A DNA stretch of 28,509 nucleotides from a virus (IMGVR_UViG_3300025806_002533:1-28509); one strand, 5' to 3'. Shown: positions 1 to 5,390, counted from the first letter of the stretch. Translations and numbers: made by a program. The notes: generated from the letters alone by a model not told the origin.

Positions 1-63
1 ATATTTGCACAATTATAAATTGTCTTTGTTAATCCCTTGTTTTTAAGTTTAAGGCTCTAAACT

Positions 64-80
64 ATGCGATTTAATCGCAT
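64..80. repeat. Perfect short hairpin/palindrome
   Basis: The arms ATGCGAT (64-70) and ATCGCAT (74-80) are perfectly complementary around a 3-base loop TTA. Neither strand has a T-run after it, so it does not look like a standard intrinsic terminator. It lies just past the 3' end of the possible leftward gene at 101-331, so it could stabilise that transcript's end or be a protein-binding site. Confidence 0.45.
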
Positions 81-100
81 CCAATAAGTAGTATTCTATA

Positions 101-331
101 TTATATCAATCCCCTTTTTGTAGCTCTCAAATTATATGCGTTTTCACGTTTTTGTTTTCTGTCATTGTTACGCTTTGCTTTAAATTCAATTTTTTTGTCA
201 TATACATTACTATATGTATTATCAATTTTTTGTTTAGCTTCATTTTTACGTACTAAATTTTTTGTACGGTTTAAATTACCTAATGATTCTAAAGGTATAT
301 GTTTATTTTTTGCTTTAATTTCTATTATCAT
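101..331 (-). CDS. Possible small basic protein, unknown function
   Basis: This leftward frame encodes 76 residues rich in Lys, Arg and Asn, with almost no hydrophobic stretches. The composition and the regular use of AAA, GAA and AAT codons look more like a soluble phage protein than chance. The opposite strand is also open over part of this span, but it reads as a Phe/Leu-rich product, the usual shadow of a Lys-rich gene. I do not recognise the family. No clear TAnnTTTG promoter precedes it; the nearest match on the leftward strand is TACCTTTA at about 431-424. A role as a small nucleic-acid-binding protein would fit the charge but is only inference. Confidence 0.4.
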   Translation of the reverse strand: MIIEIKAKNKHIPLESLGNLNRTKNLVRKNEAKQKIDNTYSNVYDKKIEFKAKRNNDRKQKRENAYNLRATKRGLI

Positions 332-494
332 GGTTATCAGTGTTTTAAGTAGTGTTATTAAGTTAATCTATTGATTAATAGCGCTTTATGTTAATTTTGG
401 ACGTTTTCCGTTTGCGCTTGGATAAAGGTAATATAATTTATTGATAATCCTAATATAATTCATATATAATTTAGTCTATATATATATAATTAAG

Positions 495-516
495 TAATTG
501 ATTGTATAATTGATTG
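495..516. repeat. Direct repeat TAATTGATTG x2 in AT-rich tract
   Basis: The decamer TAATTGATTG occurs at 495-504 and again at 507-516, a 12-base period with a 2-base spacer. It sits in a tract (about 430-535) made almost wholly of A and T. This could be a DNA-unwinding or protein-binding element, though repeats of this kind are also common by chance in such biased sequence. Confidence 0.4.
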
Positions 517-640
517 AGTTATAAGTTATTAACTCCAAAAGGTTTTTTATTTATTTTTGAATCTTTTTTTGTGGACGGTTATTACCTCAGATCTATAAAC
601 GTGTTAATAGTATTTATTTTCTTGTAATATGAATTTATAA

Positions 641-826
641 GATACCAAAAGGAACAAACAAGAGTGGCAAAGATATAAGTATATAAGATACAAGAATAAG
701 GAAGATATAGCCGAATGTAAACGACTACGTTCGGCTAACGTGTCAACACTAAAAGCCAAAAAAATACAAGAAAAAATGTTAAGGAGTGACCCCACCCCCG
801 AAAAAAAGATCGGTTTTCTTTTTTAA
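641..826 (+). other. Start-less 61-codon open frame, possible gene remnant
   Basis: From 641 the frame stays open for 61 codons to TAA (824-826). It encodes a Lys/Arg-rich sequence with the look of a real protein, for example QEWQRYKYIRYKNKEDIAE near its start. No start codon opens it: the nearest upstream in-frame ATG (629-631) is followed two codons later by TAA (638-640). The only internal ATG is near the end. The style is reminiscent of the Lys/Tyr-rich stretches found before HNH nuclease domains in phages, but no HNH motif follows. It could be a decayed gene, a gene with an unusual start, or chance. The reverse-strand frame over the same span is Leu/Cys-rich and looks like its shadow. 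Confidence 0.25.
708..737. repeat. Strong 12-bp hairpin, 6-base loop
   Basis: Bases 708-719 pair with 726-737 over 12 positions, 11 Watson-Crick and one G-T, around the loop AACGAC (720-725). The stem is GC-rich in an AT-rich setting, so it should be stable as RNA. No T-run follows directly. It may be a structural element of an RNA or a protein-binding site. Confidence 0.6.
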
Positions 827-1049
827 AAGTTTTTTGTAATTTATGGTGGTAACCCAAAAACTACATATATCTCGCATAAGTGTTGAACTATGACACTTCA
901 GTGTTAAGAAAATGTTGCTTTTTTCTAGGGTTTATAAGGGTTAGTGTTAAAGTGTTACTTTTTAACCAAAAATATACAGTAGAGTTTTTTATAGTTTATT
1001 GTTTTCCCTTACCCCCTATATAGAGACAAAAAATCAACACTTGACACTT
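743..1049. repeat. Cluster of AGTGTTRA-like octamers in both orientations
   Basis: Eight copies or close variants of AGTGT(T/C)(G/A)(A/C) lie within about 300 bases. Forward copies are AGTGTTGA 879-886, AGTGTTAA 900-907, AGTGTTAA 943-950 and AGTGTTAC 951-958. Reverse copies are TCAACACT 743-750, TGACACTT 891-898, TCAACACT 1034-1041 and TGACACTT 1042-1049. Two are tandem at an 8-base period, and 878-898 forms an inverted pair with AAGTGT/ACACTT arms. The last pair ends 11 bases before the TTTG of the promoter at 1060-1090. The pattern fits iterons bound by an initiator, or operators for a regulator. Confidence 0.55.
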
Positions 1050-1059
1050 TTGTATTGTT

Positions 1060-1090
1060 TTTGGTATTATAAATTATTATTGTAGCTTTG
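1060..1090 (+). promoter_or_regulatory. Bacteroidota-type promoter of the early operon
   Basis: TTTG at 1060-1063 and TAGCTTTG at 1083-1090 are 19 bases apart, matching the -33/-7 arrangement (TTTG, 19-21 bases, TAnnTTTG) known for Bacteroidota. It is the best two-part match in the window. The gene at 1116 starts 25 bases after the -7 element. Confidence 0.75.
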
Positions 1091-1115
1091 CACATCACTA
1101 AACTTTATTGATAGT

Positions 1116-1286
1116 ATGTATGTAATTTTAAAGAAGACTAGGAACGTAAAACACACTTTTTTAGTGAATGATGAGGAAGGGATTCCGATGGAGTTTGTTA
1201 AGAAGGATGATGCGGATAGGTTCGCTGATATTTTCAGGAGGAACTCCGTTAATGGTTCTGTGTACACGGTAAAAAAAATAGGATAA
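1116..1286 (+). CDS. Small conserved-type phage protein, unknown function
   Basis: Encodes 56 residues starting MYVILKKTRNVKHTFLVNDE, followed by PMEFVKKDDADRFADIFRRN and ending in VYTVKKIG. The alternation of strands and a central amphipathic helix suggests a small alpha/beta fold of the kind seen as short early phage proteins. It is the first gene after the promoter at 1060-1090. The start is the first ATG of TATGTATG; the second ATG is in another frame and stops at once. A leftward frame covers the same span, but its product looks like a shadow. Codons ending in G (GCG, AGG, AAG) are frequent here, as in the chaperonin gene downstream. No function can be assigned. Confidence 0.75.
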   Translation: MYVILKKTRNVKHTFLVNDEEGIPMEFVKKDDADRFADIFRRNSVNGSVYTVKKIG

Positions 1287-1300
1287 AAATAAAATATACT

Positions 1301-1600
1301 ATGAGTTTAAAAAACATTAGGAGGGAGTACAGGGAGTCTGAGAGAAAGGAGTTGAGTGTTGCGGCGGTAGAAAACTTCGTTTACGGTTTCTTGGGGTCGA
1401 TACTCGTTGTGTTTATCTCTCAGAGGATGGACATAATGGTTCTGTTGTCGTACATGACGTACTACTTTTACGTGGGAAAGGTTATAAATAGGCCGAAATA
1501 TGTTACCAGCTTGGGTAAGTTTATAATGTTTCCAGTTCCGGCAGCGTTGGGTGCGTTCACGGGATATAAGTTAGCGTATCTTTTATCTGCGTTTATTTAG
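1301..1600 (+). CDS. Small membrane protein, unknown function
   Basis: Encodes 99 residues. A charged N-terminus (about 1-19, rich in Arg and Glu) is followed by hydrophobic segments at about 24-43, 44-60 and 74-98, so it is predicted to span the inner membrane two or three times. It follows the 1116 gene after 14 bases and precedes groEL, and probably shares the early transcript. I do not recognise a named family. An early location and membrane topology would fit a host-takeover or superinfection-exclusion role, but that is inference. The A-rich leader just before the ATG is typical of Bacteroidota translation starts. Confidence 0.7.
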   Translation: MSLKNIRREYRESERKELSVAAVENFVYGFLGSILVVFISQRMDIMVLLSYMTYYFYVGKVINRPKYVTSLGKFIMFPVPAALGAFTGYKLAYLLSAFI

Positions 1601-1628
1601 GTTATCTAATAAAAAATGATTACCTTTG
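1596..1628 (+). promoter_or_regulatory. Promoter before groEL
   Basis: TACCTTTG (1621-1628) is a perfect -7 element and is followed by TAA, as at most other sites here. TTTA at 1596-1599 is a near match to the -33 TTTG, with a 21-base gap. The groEL start lies 29 bases after the -7 element, so groEL can be transcribed separately from the two genes before it. Confidence 0.7.
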
Positions 1629-1657
1629 TAACGAAATCAAATTAAATATAAAATATA

Positions 1658-3235
1658 ATGAGCAGTGGATACACACCAAAGAATTTAGTATTCGATAAGG
1701 ATGCTAGGGAAAAATTAATTAACGGGATACAGCAGATGTCTAAAGCTGTAAAATCTACGTTAGGGCCTTCCGGCCAGACTGTATTAATAGAGTCACCGAA
1801 TCATACACACGGAATTACTGTAACAAAGGATGGGGTAACGGTTGCGAAATCGATTGACCTGATGGATCCAGTGGAGAACCTTGCGGTTAGGATGATGAAG
1901 GAGGCTGCGGATAGGACTGCGACATCTGCAGGTGATGGAACTACGACATCGATAGTGTTAACTGAGGCGTTAGCGACATCGGGGTTTGATTTAATCACGA
2001 AAGATAAGACTGCCACGTTACGTGAGTTGGTTTCGAGAACTGAAGAGGTGATTGAAGAGCTGAAGGATATGAGTCGTGATGTAACCGGGGATAAGCTCCG
2101 AGACATTGCCACGATATCTGCGAATAACGAGCCGGAGATAGGTGAAATTATAGCGTCAGTATACAATGAGGTTGGCGAGAATGGTATAGTAACCGTTGAA
2201 AAGTCGCACACGTCTGATACTCATTTTGAAACTACGACAGGAATAAAGATTGACAGAGGTTATTCGTCACATCTATTTATCAATGATTTTAAAAGAGACG
2301 AGTGTGTGTTGGAGAATGTGAAGGTATTAGTTGCCGACACGGAGATTAGCAACATATTATCGATAGAAAACATATTGAAACCAGTTATTGCGAATGACGA
2401 CAGGCTGTTGATAATAGCGGAATGTTCGTCCAATGTAATAAACACCTTGGCTGCGAATGTAATGAAGCGAGGATTAAAGGTTTGTGTAATACAGCCGCCA
2501 TCGTTTGGGTACAAGCAGCACGAGTTGATGCAGGATATTGCGTTATCGGTTGGTGCGAAATATTTCTCACAGAGCACAGGAGATGATTTAAGTTTGATAA
2601 CACCAGAGAATTTAGGTTTTGCGAAGAAGATTGTGGTTGAGAAATCAGCGACTATACTAATAAAAGACGAAGAGAACGGTGCGGATATAGAAGAAAGAGT
2701 ATCTCAGCTAAAGGATGCGGCCAAGGAGTCCAAGAAAAAGGCGGATAAAGATTTTATTTTATCTAGGATTGCGTCATTGACTGGTGGTATAGGTGTAATA
2801 TATGTTGGAGGTAACACGGATTTAGAGCAGAAGGAGCTTTATGATAGGGTTGATGATGCGGTTTGCGCCACGAGATCAGCACTGGAGGAAGGAATTTTGC
2901 CTGGTGGAGGTTACGCTCTTGATATATTATCGAAAAGATTTGAAGGAAGCGACAATGTAGCTGAACAAATGTTAAGAATTGCTCTGCAGTCTCCGATTAA
3001 ACAGATTTTAGAAAATGCCGGACTAGATTACAACGATGTTTATGGAAAAAAATCAAACCCTTCGGGTTTAGGGTACGATGTAAAGAACCACGAGTACGGA
3101 GATATGTACGAGATGGGGATTATTGACCCGACCAAAGTAACTAAGAACGCATTGCAAAATGCTGTTTCTGTGGCAGTTACGATTTTATCCACTAATGCTA
3201 TAATAACTATGGCCAGAAGTCTTGAAGATTCATAA
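1658..3235 (+). CDS. groEL: Phage-encoded chaperonin GroEL
   Basis: Encodes 525 residues and aligns by eye with bacterial GroEL along its full length. Nucleotide-site motifs are intact: TLGPSGQTV at 34-42, TKDGVTVAK at 56-64 (Asp58) and AGDGTTT at 91-97 (Asp93). RVDDAVCATRSALEEGILPGGG at 397-418 includes Asp400, equivalent to the catalytic Asp398 of E. coli GroEL. It is about 20 residues shorter than the E. coli protein and ends in ITMARSLEDS, without the flexible Gly-Gly-Met tail. It should form an ATP-driven folding ring, probably with the GroES-like protein at 3448. The order groEL, small gene, groES is opposite to that of bacterial operons. Codon choice (many GCG, TCG, GGG) differs from that of the virion genes, suggesting separate acquisition or different expression. 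Confidence 0.95.
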   Translation: MSSGYTPKNLVFDKDAREKLINGIQQMSKAVKSTLGPSGQTVLIESPNHTHGITVTKDGVTVAKSIDLMDPVENLAVRMMKEAADRTATSAGDGTTTSIVLTEALATSGFDLITKDKTATLRELVSRTEEVIEELKDMSRDVTGDKLRDIATISANNEPEIGEIIASVYNEVGENGIVTVEKSHTSDTHFETTTGIKIDRGYSSHLFINDFKRDECVLENVKVLVADTEISNILSIENILKPVIANDDRLLIIAECSSNVINTLAANVMKRGLKVCVIQPPSFGYKQHELMQDIALSVGAKYFSQSTGDDLSLITPENLGFAKKIVVEKSATILIKDEENGADIEERVSQLKDAAKESKKKADKDFILSRIASLTGGIGVIYVGGNTDLEQKELYDRVDDAVCATRSALEEGILPGGGYALDILSKRFEGSDNVAEQMLRIALQSPIKQILENAGLDYNDVYGKKSNPSGLGYDVKNHEYGDMYEMGIIDPTKVTKNALQNAVSVAVTILSTNAIITMARSLEDS

Positions 3236-3238
3236 GGT

Positions 3239-3451
3239 ATGCAAGTAAATTTTGTAAAAATAGAGGGGTTTGACGATTCTATAATTGGATTTGACGAAAA
3301 CAACGGTAAGTTTGTTTACTCGTTCGATAGAATAGTAGAGACCCTCATGAAGAATGGCATGATGTACAATGAGTCTGTAGATTATCTGAATAGATATATA
3401 TTAAAAAAATGTATTGGGGCGTATGCTCCTATAATAATGAATGTAATATGA
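3239..3451 (+). CDS. Small protein between groEL and groES
   Basis: Encodes 70 residues, starting 3 bases after the groEL stop. Its stop codon overlaps the groES start in an ATGA (3448-3451), so all three genes look translationally coupled. The segments GFDDSIIGFD, FVYSFDRIVETLMKNGM and GAYAPIIM recall a family of small phage proteins with a GFDxAIIG...YS...GM...GAY pattern, though the C-terminal part here is degenerate. That resemblance is from memory and not certain. Its function is unknown; the position suggests a link to the chaperonin system or simply shared early expression. Confidence 0.75.
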   Translation: MQVNFVKIEGFDDSIIGFDENNGKFVYSFDRIVETLMKNGMMYNESVDYLNRYILKKCIGAYAPIIMNVI

Positions 3452-3705
3452 AACCAATAGGAAAGTATATTGTAATAAAAACTATAGAGGAGGAAATAGA
3501 AACCTCCTCTGGATTGTTGTTATCTGCGGATGATGTATCTGCGATGAGGTATAAAAAAGGTAGGGTTATTGAACCTGGATCAGATGTTAACGTAATAAAA
3601 TCAGAAGATGTTATATATTACGATAAAAACTCTGGGTTCACGATGATGATAAACGATGAATCGTATACTATCATACAGGAGGGGAATGTGGTGGTAGTTA
3701 TTTAG
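3448..3705 (+). CDS. groES: Phage co-chaperonin, GroES-like
   Basis: Encodes 85 residues from the ATG at 3448, chosen over an in-frame ATG at 3409 because it gives the normal GroES N-terminus (MKPIGKYIVIK) and an ATGA overlap with the preceding gene. The region TSSGLLLSADDVSAMRYKKG (19-38) corresponds to the mobile loop, with LLL at 23-25 in place of the IVL-type tripeptide that binds GroEL. The remaining strands (GRVIEPG, EDVIYYD, ESYTIIQEGNVVVVI) fit the GroES barrel. At 85 residues it is slightly shorter than E. coli GroES (97). It probably caps the GroEL of this phage, the host's, or both, much as gp31 of phage T4 does for capsid folding. Its last 8 bases overlap the end of the convergent gene at 3698-4153. 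Confidence 0.85.
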   Translation: MKPIGKYIVIKTIEEEIETSSGLLLSADDVSAMRYKKGRVIEPGSDVNVIKSEDVIYYDKNSGFTMMINDESYTIIQEGNVVVVI

Positions 3706-4153
3706 ACTTCCTACGGATTGTTTTAGTCTCTTTATTCATTTTTTTAATAAAGTTTCTGTAAACCTTATCTGAAAAACCTACTTCTTTTTTAAACATTGGA
3801 TTTCTCTCAGGCAACTGAGGGATTTCTTTGTTTATAATAGTTTTATATAGCTGACGCACCATTCGTCTAGCCTTATAAGACAGCTCGTATCTTGCACTTA
3901 TTCCGTCACTCGGGGCTCTAAATATGGATATCCATCCGTTATCCAGCATATTATCGAATCTTTTCCTGTCCCACATCAGTAATTCGTTAAATTCTTGGAA
4001 TTTTCTCTTGTTAAAAATACGTTCTGACATAAGAAAAAGAATTAAATCTAGTTCTTCTCTCGTTAGTTCATATTTTTTCCTAAAATACCTGTGTACTACT
4101 GTGTAGTATTTTAAATAGTCGTATTCTTCAGGCCTATCTTTGTAATCTATCAT
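3698..4153 (-). CDS. Winged-helix (MarR-like) DNA-binding protein, putative regulator
   Basis: Encodes 151 residues on the leftward strand, the only long convincing gene in that direction. Residues about 15-105 look like a winged helix: KYELTREELDLILFLMSE, then FNKRKFQEFNELLMWDRKRFDNMLDNGWI (recognition-helix region), then a wing and ARYELSYKARRMVRQLY. The C-terminal part (FKKEVGFSDKVYRNFIKKMN) resembles tails I recall from homologues in other Bacteroidota phages. It likely binds DNA, and a role in timing late transcription is a reasonable inference. Its start sits beside face-to-face promoter elements at 4169-4188, so it could control the next rightward block. Its 3' end overlaps groES by 8 bases with no terminator between them. 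Confidence 0.8.
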   Translation of the reverse strand: MIDYKDRPEEYDYLKYYTVVHRYFRKKYELTREELDLILFLMSERIFNKRKFQEFNELLMWDRKRFDNMLDNGWISIFRAPSDGISARYELSYKARRMVRQLYKTIINKEIPQLPERNPMFKKEVGFSDKVYRNFIKKMNKETKTIRRKSK

Positions 4154-4168
4154 TAAATTTTATTTTTG

Positions 4169-4176
4169 TAACTTTG
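4169..4176 (+). promoter_or_regulatory. Rightward -7 element before the 4201 gene
   Basis: TAACTTTG at 4169-4176, followed by CAA, matches the extended -7 motif of this genome. The start codon at 4201 is 25 bases after it. No TTTG lies 19-21 bases upstream. A second copy, TATCTTTGTAA, lies further up at 4135-4145 inside the leftward gene; it might be a tandem promoter or simply the coding of that gene's N-terminus. Confidence 0.6.
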
Positions 4177-4180
4177 CAAT

Positions 4181-4188
4181 CAAAGATA
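4181..4188 (-). promoter_or_regulatory. Leftward -7 element before the winged-helix gene
   Basis: CAAAGATA at 4181-4188 reads TATCTTTG on the leftward strand, a perfect -7 element placed 28 bases before the ATG of the gene at 3698-4153. It faces the rightward element at 4169-4176 with only 4 bases between, so the two polymerases would occlude each other. No -33 TTTG was seen for it. Confidence 0.5.
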
Positions 4189-4200
4189 CAAACATTTTAA

Positions 4201-4485
4201 ATGGCATTAGGAAGAACAGCACAATATTATAAAGATAATCCTGAAGCAAGGAAGAAAAAGAACGCGTATCAAAAGAAATACAACAAAAGACCTAGTGAAA
4301 TAAAGAGGAGATCTGAGCTTGTTAAGTTAAACAGGAAGATGGGAACTTATGGTAATGGCGATAAGAAGGATGTTTCTCACAAGAGTAACGGAAAGGTAAC
4401 CTTAAGACCTCAGAGTAAAAACAGGGGTGATACTAACGATACCAAGGGAGATAAAAAAGCTAGAGGTAAAAAGAAAAAAAAATAA
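4201..4485 (+). CDS. Small very basic phage protein
   Basis: Encodes 94 residues, dominated by Lys, Arg, Asn and Gly, ending in a run of five lysines. The N-terminus (GRTAQYYKDNPEARKKKNAY) and the later GDKKDVSHKSNGKV segment match a family I recall from many marine and Bacteroidota phages, with the pattern xxYxxxNPEARxKKxxYxxxY followed by DxSHxxxGK. Its function is unknown. The charge suggests binding to DNA or RNA, perhaps as an internal virion or DNA-condensing protein. It opens a block of small basic genes (4201-5095) driven by the promoter at 4169. Confidence 0.8.
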   Translation: MALGRTAQYYKDNPEARKKKNAYQKKYNKRPSEIKRRSELVKLNRKMGTYGNGDKKDVSHKSNGKVTLRPQSKNRGDTNDTKGDKKARGKKKKK

Positions 4486-4487
4486 CT

Positions 4488-4655
4488 ATGGATAAGAAAG
4501 TAAGAATACCAAATGGGATGACAGCTATTCAGATGGCGGTTCAAGCCAAGAAAGAAAGAAAAGAATCTAAGAAGGTTTCCATGATTGCTCGAGGTGTAAT
4601 GAAAGGTGATATGATGGGTGATATGATAGAGATGTCTATGAAAAAAAAGAAGTAG
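4488..4655 (+). CDS. Small Met/Lys-rich protein, unknown function
   Basis: Encodes 55 residues, starting 2 bases after the preceding stop and ending 3 bases before the next gene. Its length, spacing and reading direction fit the surrounding block. The sequence is rich in Lys and Met (RIPNGMTAIQMAVQAKKERK in the first half, DMMGDMIEMSMKKKK at the end) and looks largely helical. I do not recognise a family. As with its neighbours, a nucleic-acid-associated or virion-internal role is possible but unproven. Confidence 0.65.
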   Translation: MDKKVRIPNGMTAIQMAVQAKKERKESKKVSMIARGVMKGDMMGDMIEMSMKKKK

Positions 4656-4658
4656 ATT

Positions 4659-4913
4659 ATGGTAAAGCCAAGAGCAGGTAAAGCAAAAGTAAAGGTAACT
4701 AAGTCAGGTAAAAAGGTTAGCTACGGACAGGCAGGTAATGCAAAAGGTGGAGGGCCGAGGGTTAAACCAGGGACATCTAAGGGCGACAGTTATTGTGCAA
4801 GAAGCTTGGGTATAAAGAAGAGGTTGTCTAAGAAAAAACAAAACAATCCTAACACCCCAAACAACTTGTCTCGTAAAAGGTGGAAATGCTCAGGAGCAAA
4901 ATCTAAAAAATAA
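4659..4913 (+). CDS. Small basic protein with GDxYCARSxGIK and RKRWKC motifs
   Basis: Encodes 84 residues, strongly basic. GDSYCARSLGIKKR (about 42-55) and NNLSRKRWKCSGAKS (about 68-82) match, from memory, a small protein family widespread in marine T4-like and Bacteroidota phages, in which the two cysteines and the Asn-Leu-Ser-Arg-(x)-(x)-Trp core are conserved. Its function is unknown. The paired Cys positions might bind a metal or form a structural core, but two cysteines alone do not show this. It is the third gene of a tight block of basic proteins. Confidence 0.8.
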   Translation: MVKPRAGKAKVKVTKSGKKVSYGQAGNAKGGGPRVKPGTSKGDSYCARSLGIKKRLSKKKQNNPNTPNNLSRKRWKCSGAKSKK

Positions 4914-4919
4914 TATTAG

Positions 4920-4927
4920 TATATTTG
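4920..4927 (+). promoter_or_regulatory. Possible -7 element before the 4940 gene
   Basis: TATATTTG at 4920-4927, followed by TAA, fits TAnnTTTG, but it is only 12 bases from the next ATG and has no -33 partner. It may be a weak or accidental match. Confidence 0.35.
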
Positions 4928-4939
4928 TAAAAAAGTAAT

Positions 4940-5095
4940 ATGAAATCAAAAGGATTAGGAGACACGGTTGCTAAGATAACAAAAGCAACAGGAATAAAAA
5001 AGGTTGTGGATAAGGTTTCCAAGACAGTAGGTAAGGACTGCGGATGCAACAAAAGACAAGATACATTAAACAGGGCTTTCCCATATAAAAAATAA
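4940..5095 (+). CDS. Small CGC-motif protein of a widespread phage family
   Basis: Encodes 51 residues. KSKGLGDTVAKITKATGIKK (2-21) and KDCGCNKRQDTLNRAFPYKK near the C-terminus match a short family I recall from many Bacteroidota and marine phages (KGLGDTxxKITKATGIK...DCGCxxR...LNxxFPY). The Cys-Gly-Cys at 34-36 is its hallmark. It ends 4 bases before the next gene. The basic helix plus CGC motif could suit nucleic-acid or metal binding, but no function is established. The leftward frame over the same span looks like a shadow. Confidence 0.8.
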   Translation: MKSKGLGDTVAKITKATGIKKVVDKVSKTVGKDCGCNKRQDTLNRAFPYKK

Positions 5096-5099
5096 AATA

Positions 5100-5366
5100 A
5101 TGGCATATCAAAAATTACAAGCATCAAGGGCAGCAGCAGTTGTTCCTAACGACACAACAGATATACCTAATCCTGCTAATGCAAGTGGATTAGGAAACAA
5201 CGGAAACGTATTATACGTTGGAACAGGAGGAACTTTAAAGGTTAGGACTGCAGCAGGAGACGATATTACTTTCGTAAATATTGCGAATGGAACTTTTCTA
5301 CCAGTTCAAGTTGTTAGAGTATTTGCTACAGGAACTGGTGCATCTAATATCCTAGCATTATGGTAA
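5100..5366 (+). CDS. Small Ala/Gly/Thr-rich, beta-type protein, probable virion protein
   Basis: Encodes 88 residues with no charged clusters. It opens with AYQKLQASRAAAVVPNDTTDIPNP, then a Gly-rich part (NVLYVGTGGTLKVRTAAGDD), and ends VQVVRVFATGTGASNILALW. The pattern fits a small beta-sandwich. Similar proteins with a DxxxFxxxxxGxFLPVQVxRVxATGT...ALW ending occur, as I recall, among virion genes of other marine phages, suggesting a decoration, spike or fibre-associated role. It follows the 4940 gene after 4 bases. Confidence 0.75.
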   Translation: MAYQKLQASRAAAVVPNDTTDIPNPANASGLGNNGNVLYVGTGGTLKVRTAAGDDITFVNIANGTFLPVQVVRVFATGTGASNILALW

Positions 5367-5390
5367 TAGGAATAATAATAGCTATATAGC

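Larger units (their letters stand above)
332..1115. other. Mostly non-coding, AT-rich putative control/origin region
   Basis: This is the longest stretch of the window without a convincing gene. It contains an extremely AT-rich part (about 430-535) with a direct repeat, a 12-bp hairpin at 708-737, an unusual open frame without a start codon (641-826), and a cluster of AGTGTTRA-like octamers in both orientations (743-1049) that ends at the promoter of the first rightward gene. Such a layout is typical of a replication origin or of a major early control region, but nothing in the sequence proves either. Confidence 0.5.

Noticed and set aside
165-374. Rightward hydrophobic frame (69 residues) over the leftward basic gene
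   Set aside because: The Phe/Leu/Ile-rich product is the expected antisense shadow of a Lys-rich gene; no promoter or ribosome site was seen.
604-795. Leftward Leu/Cys/Ser-rich frame (63 residues)
   Set aside because: It mirrors the Lys-rich open frame on the other strand and covers the hairpin; its composition looks like a shadow.
802-824. A/T hairpin and T-rich stretch as an intrinsic terminator
   Set aside because: The AAAAAAGA/TCTTTTTT stem has no GC-rich part and is followed by AAAAG rather than T; the alternative CCGA/TCGG stem is only 4 bp.
1067-1267. Leftward 66-residue frame over 1116-1286
   Set aside because: The rightward 56-residue gene has a consensus promoter and plausible protein sequence; the reverse frame crosses that promoter.
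1801-2603. Leftward frames inside groEL (105-136 residues)
   Set aside because: groEL is a certain gene; the reverse frames are Ser/Val-rich shadows due to codon bias.
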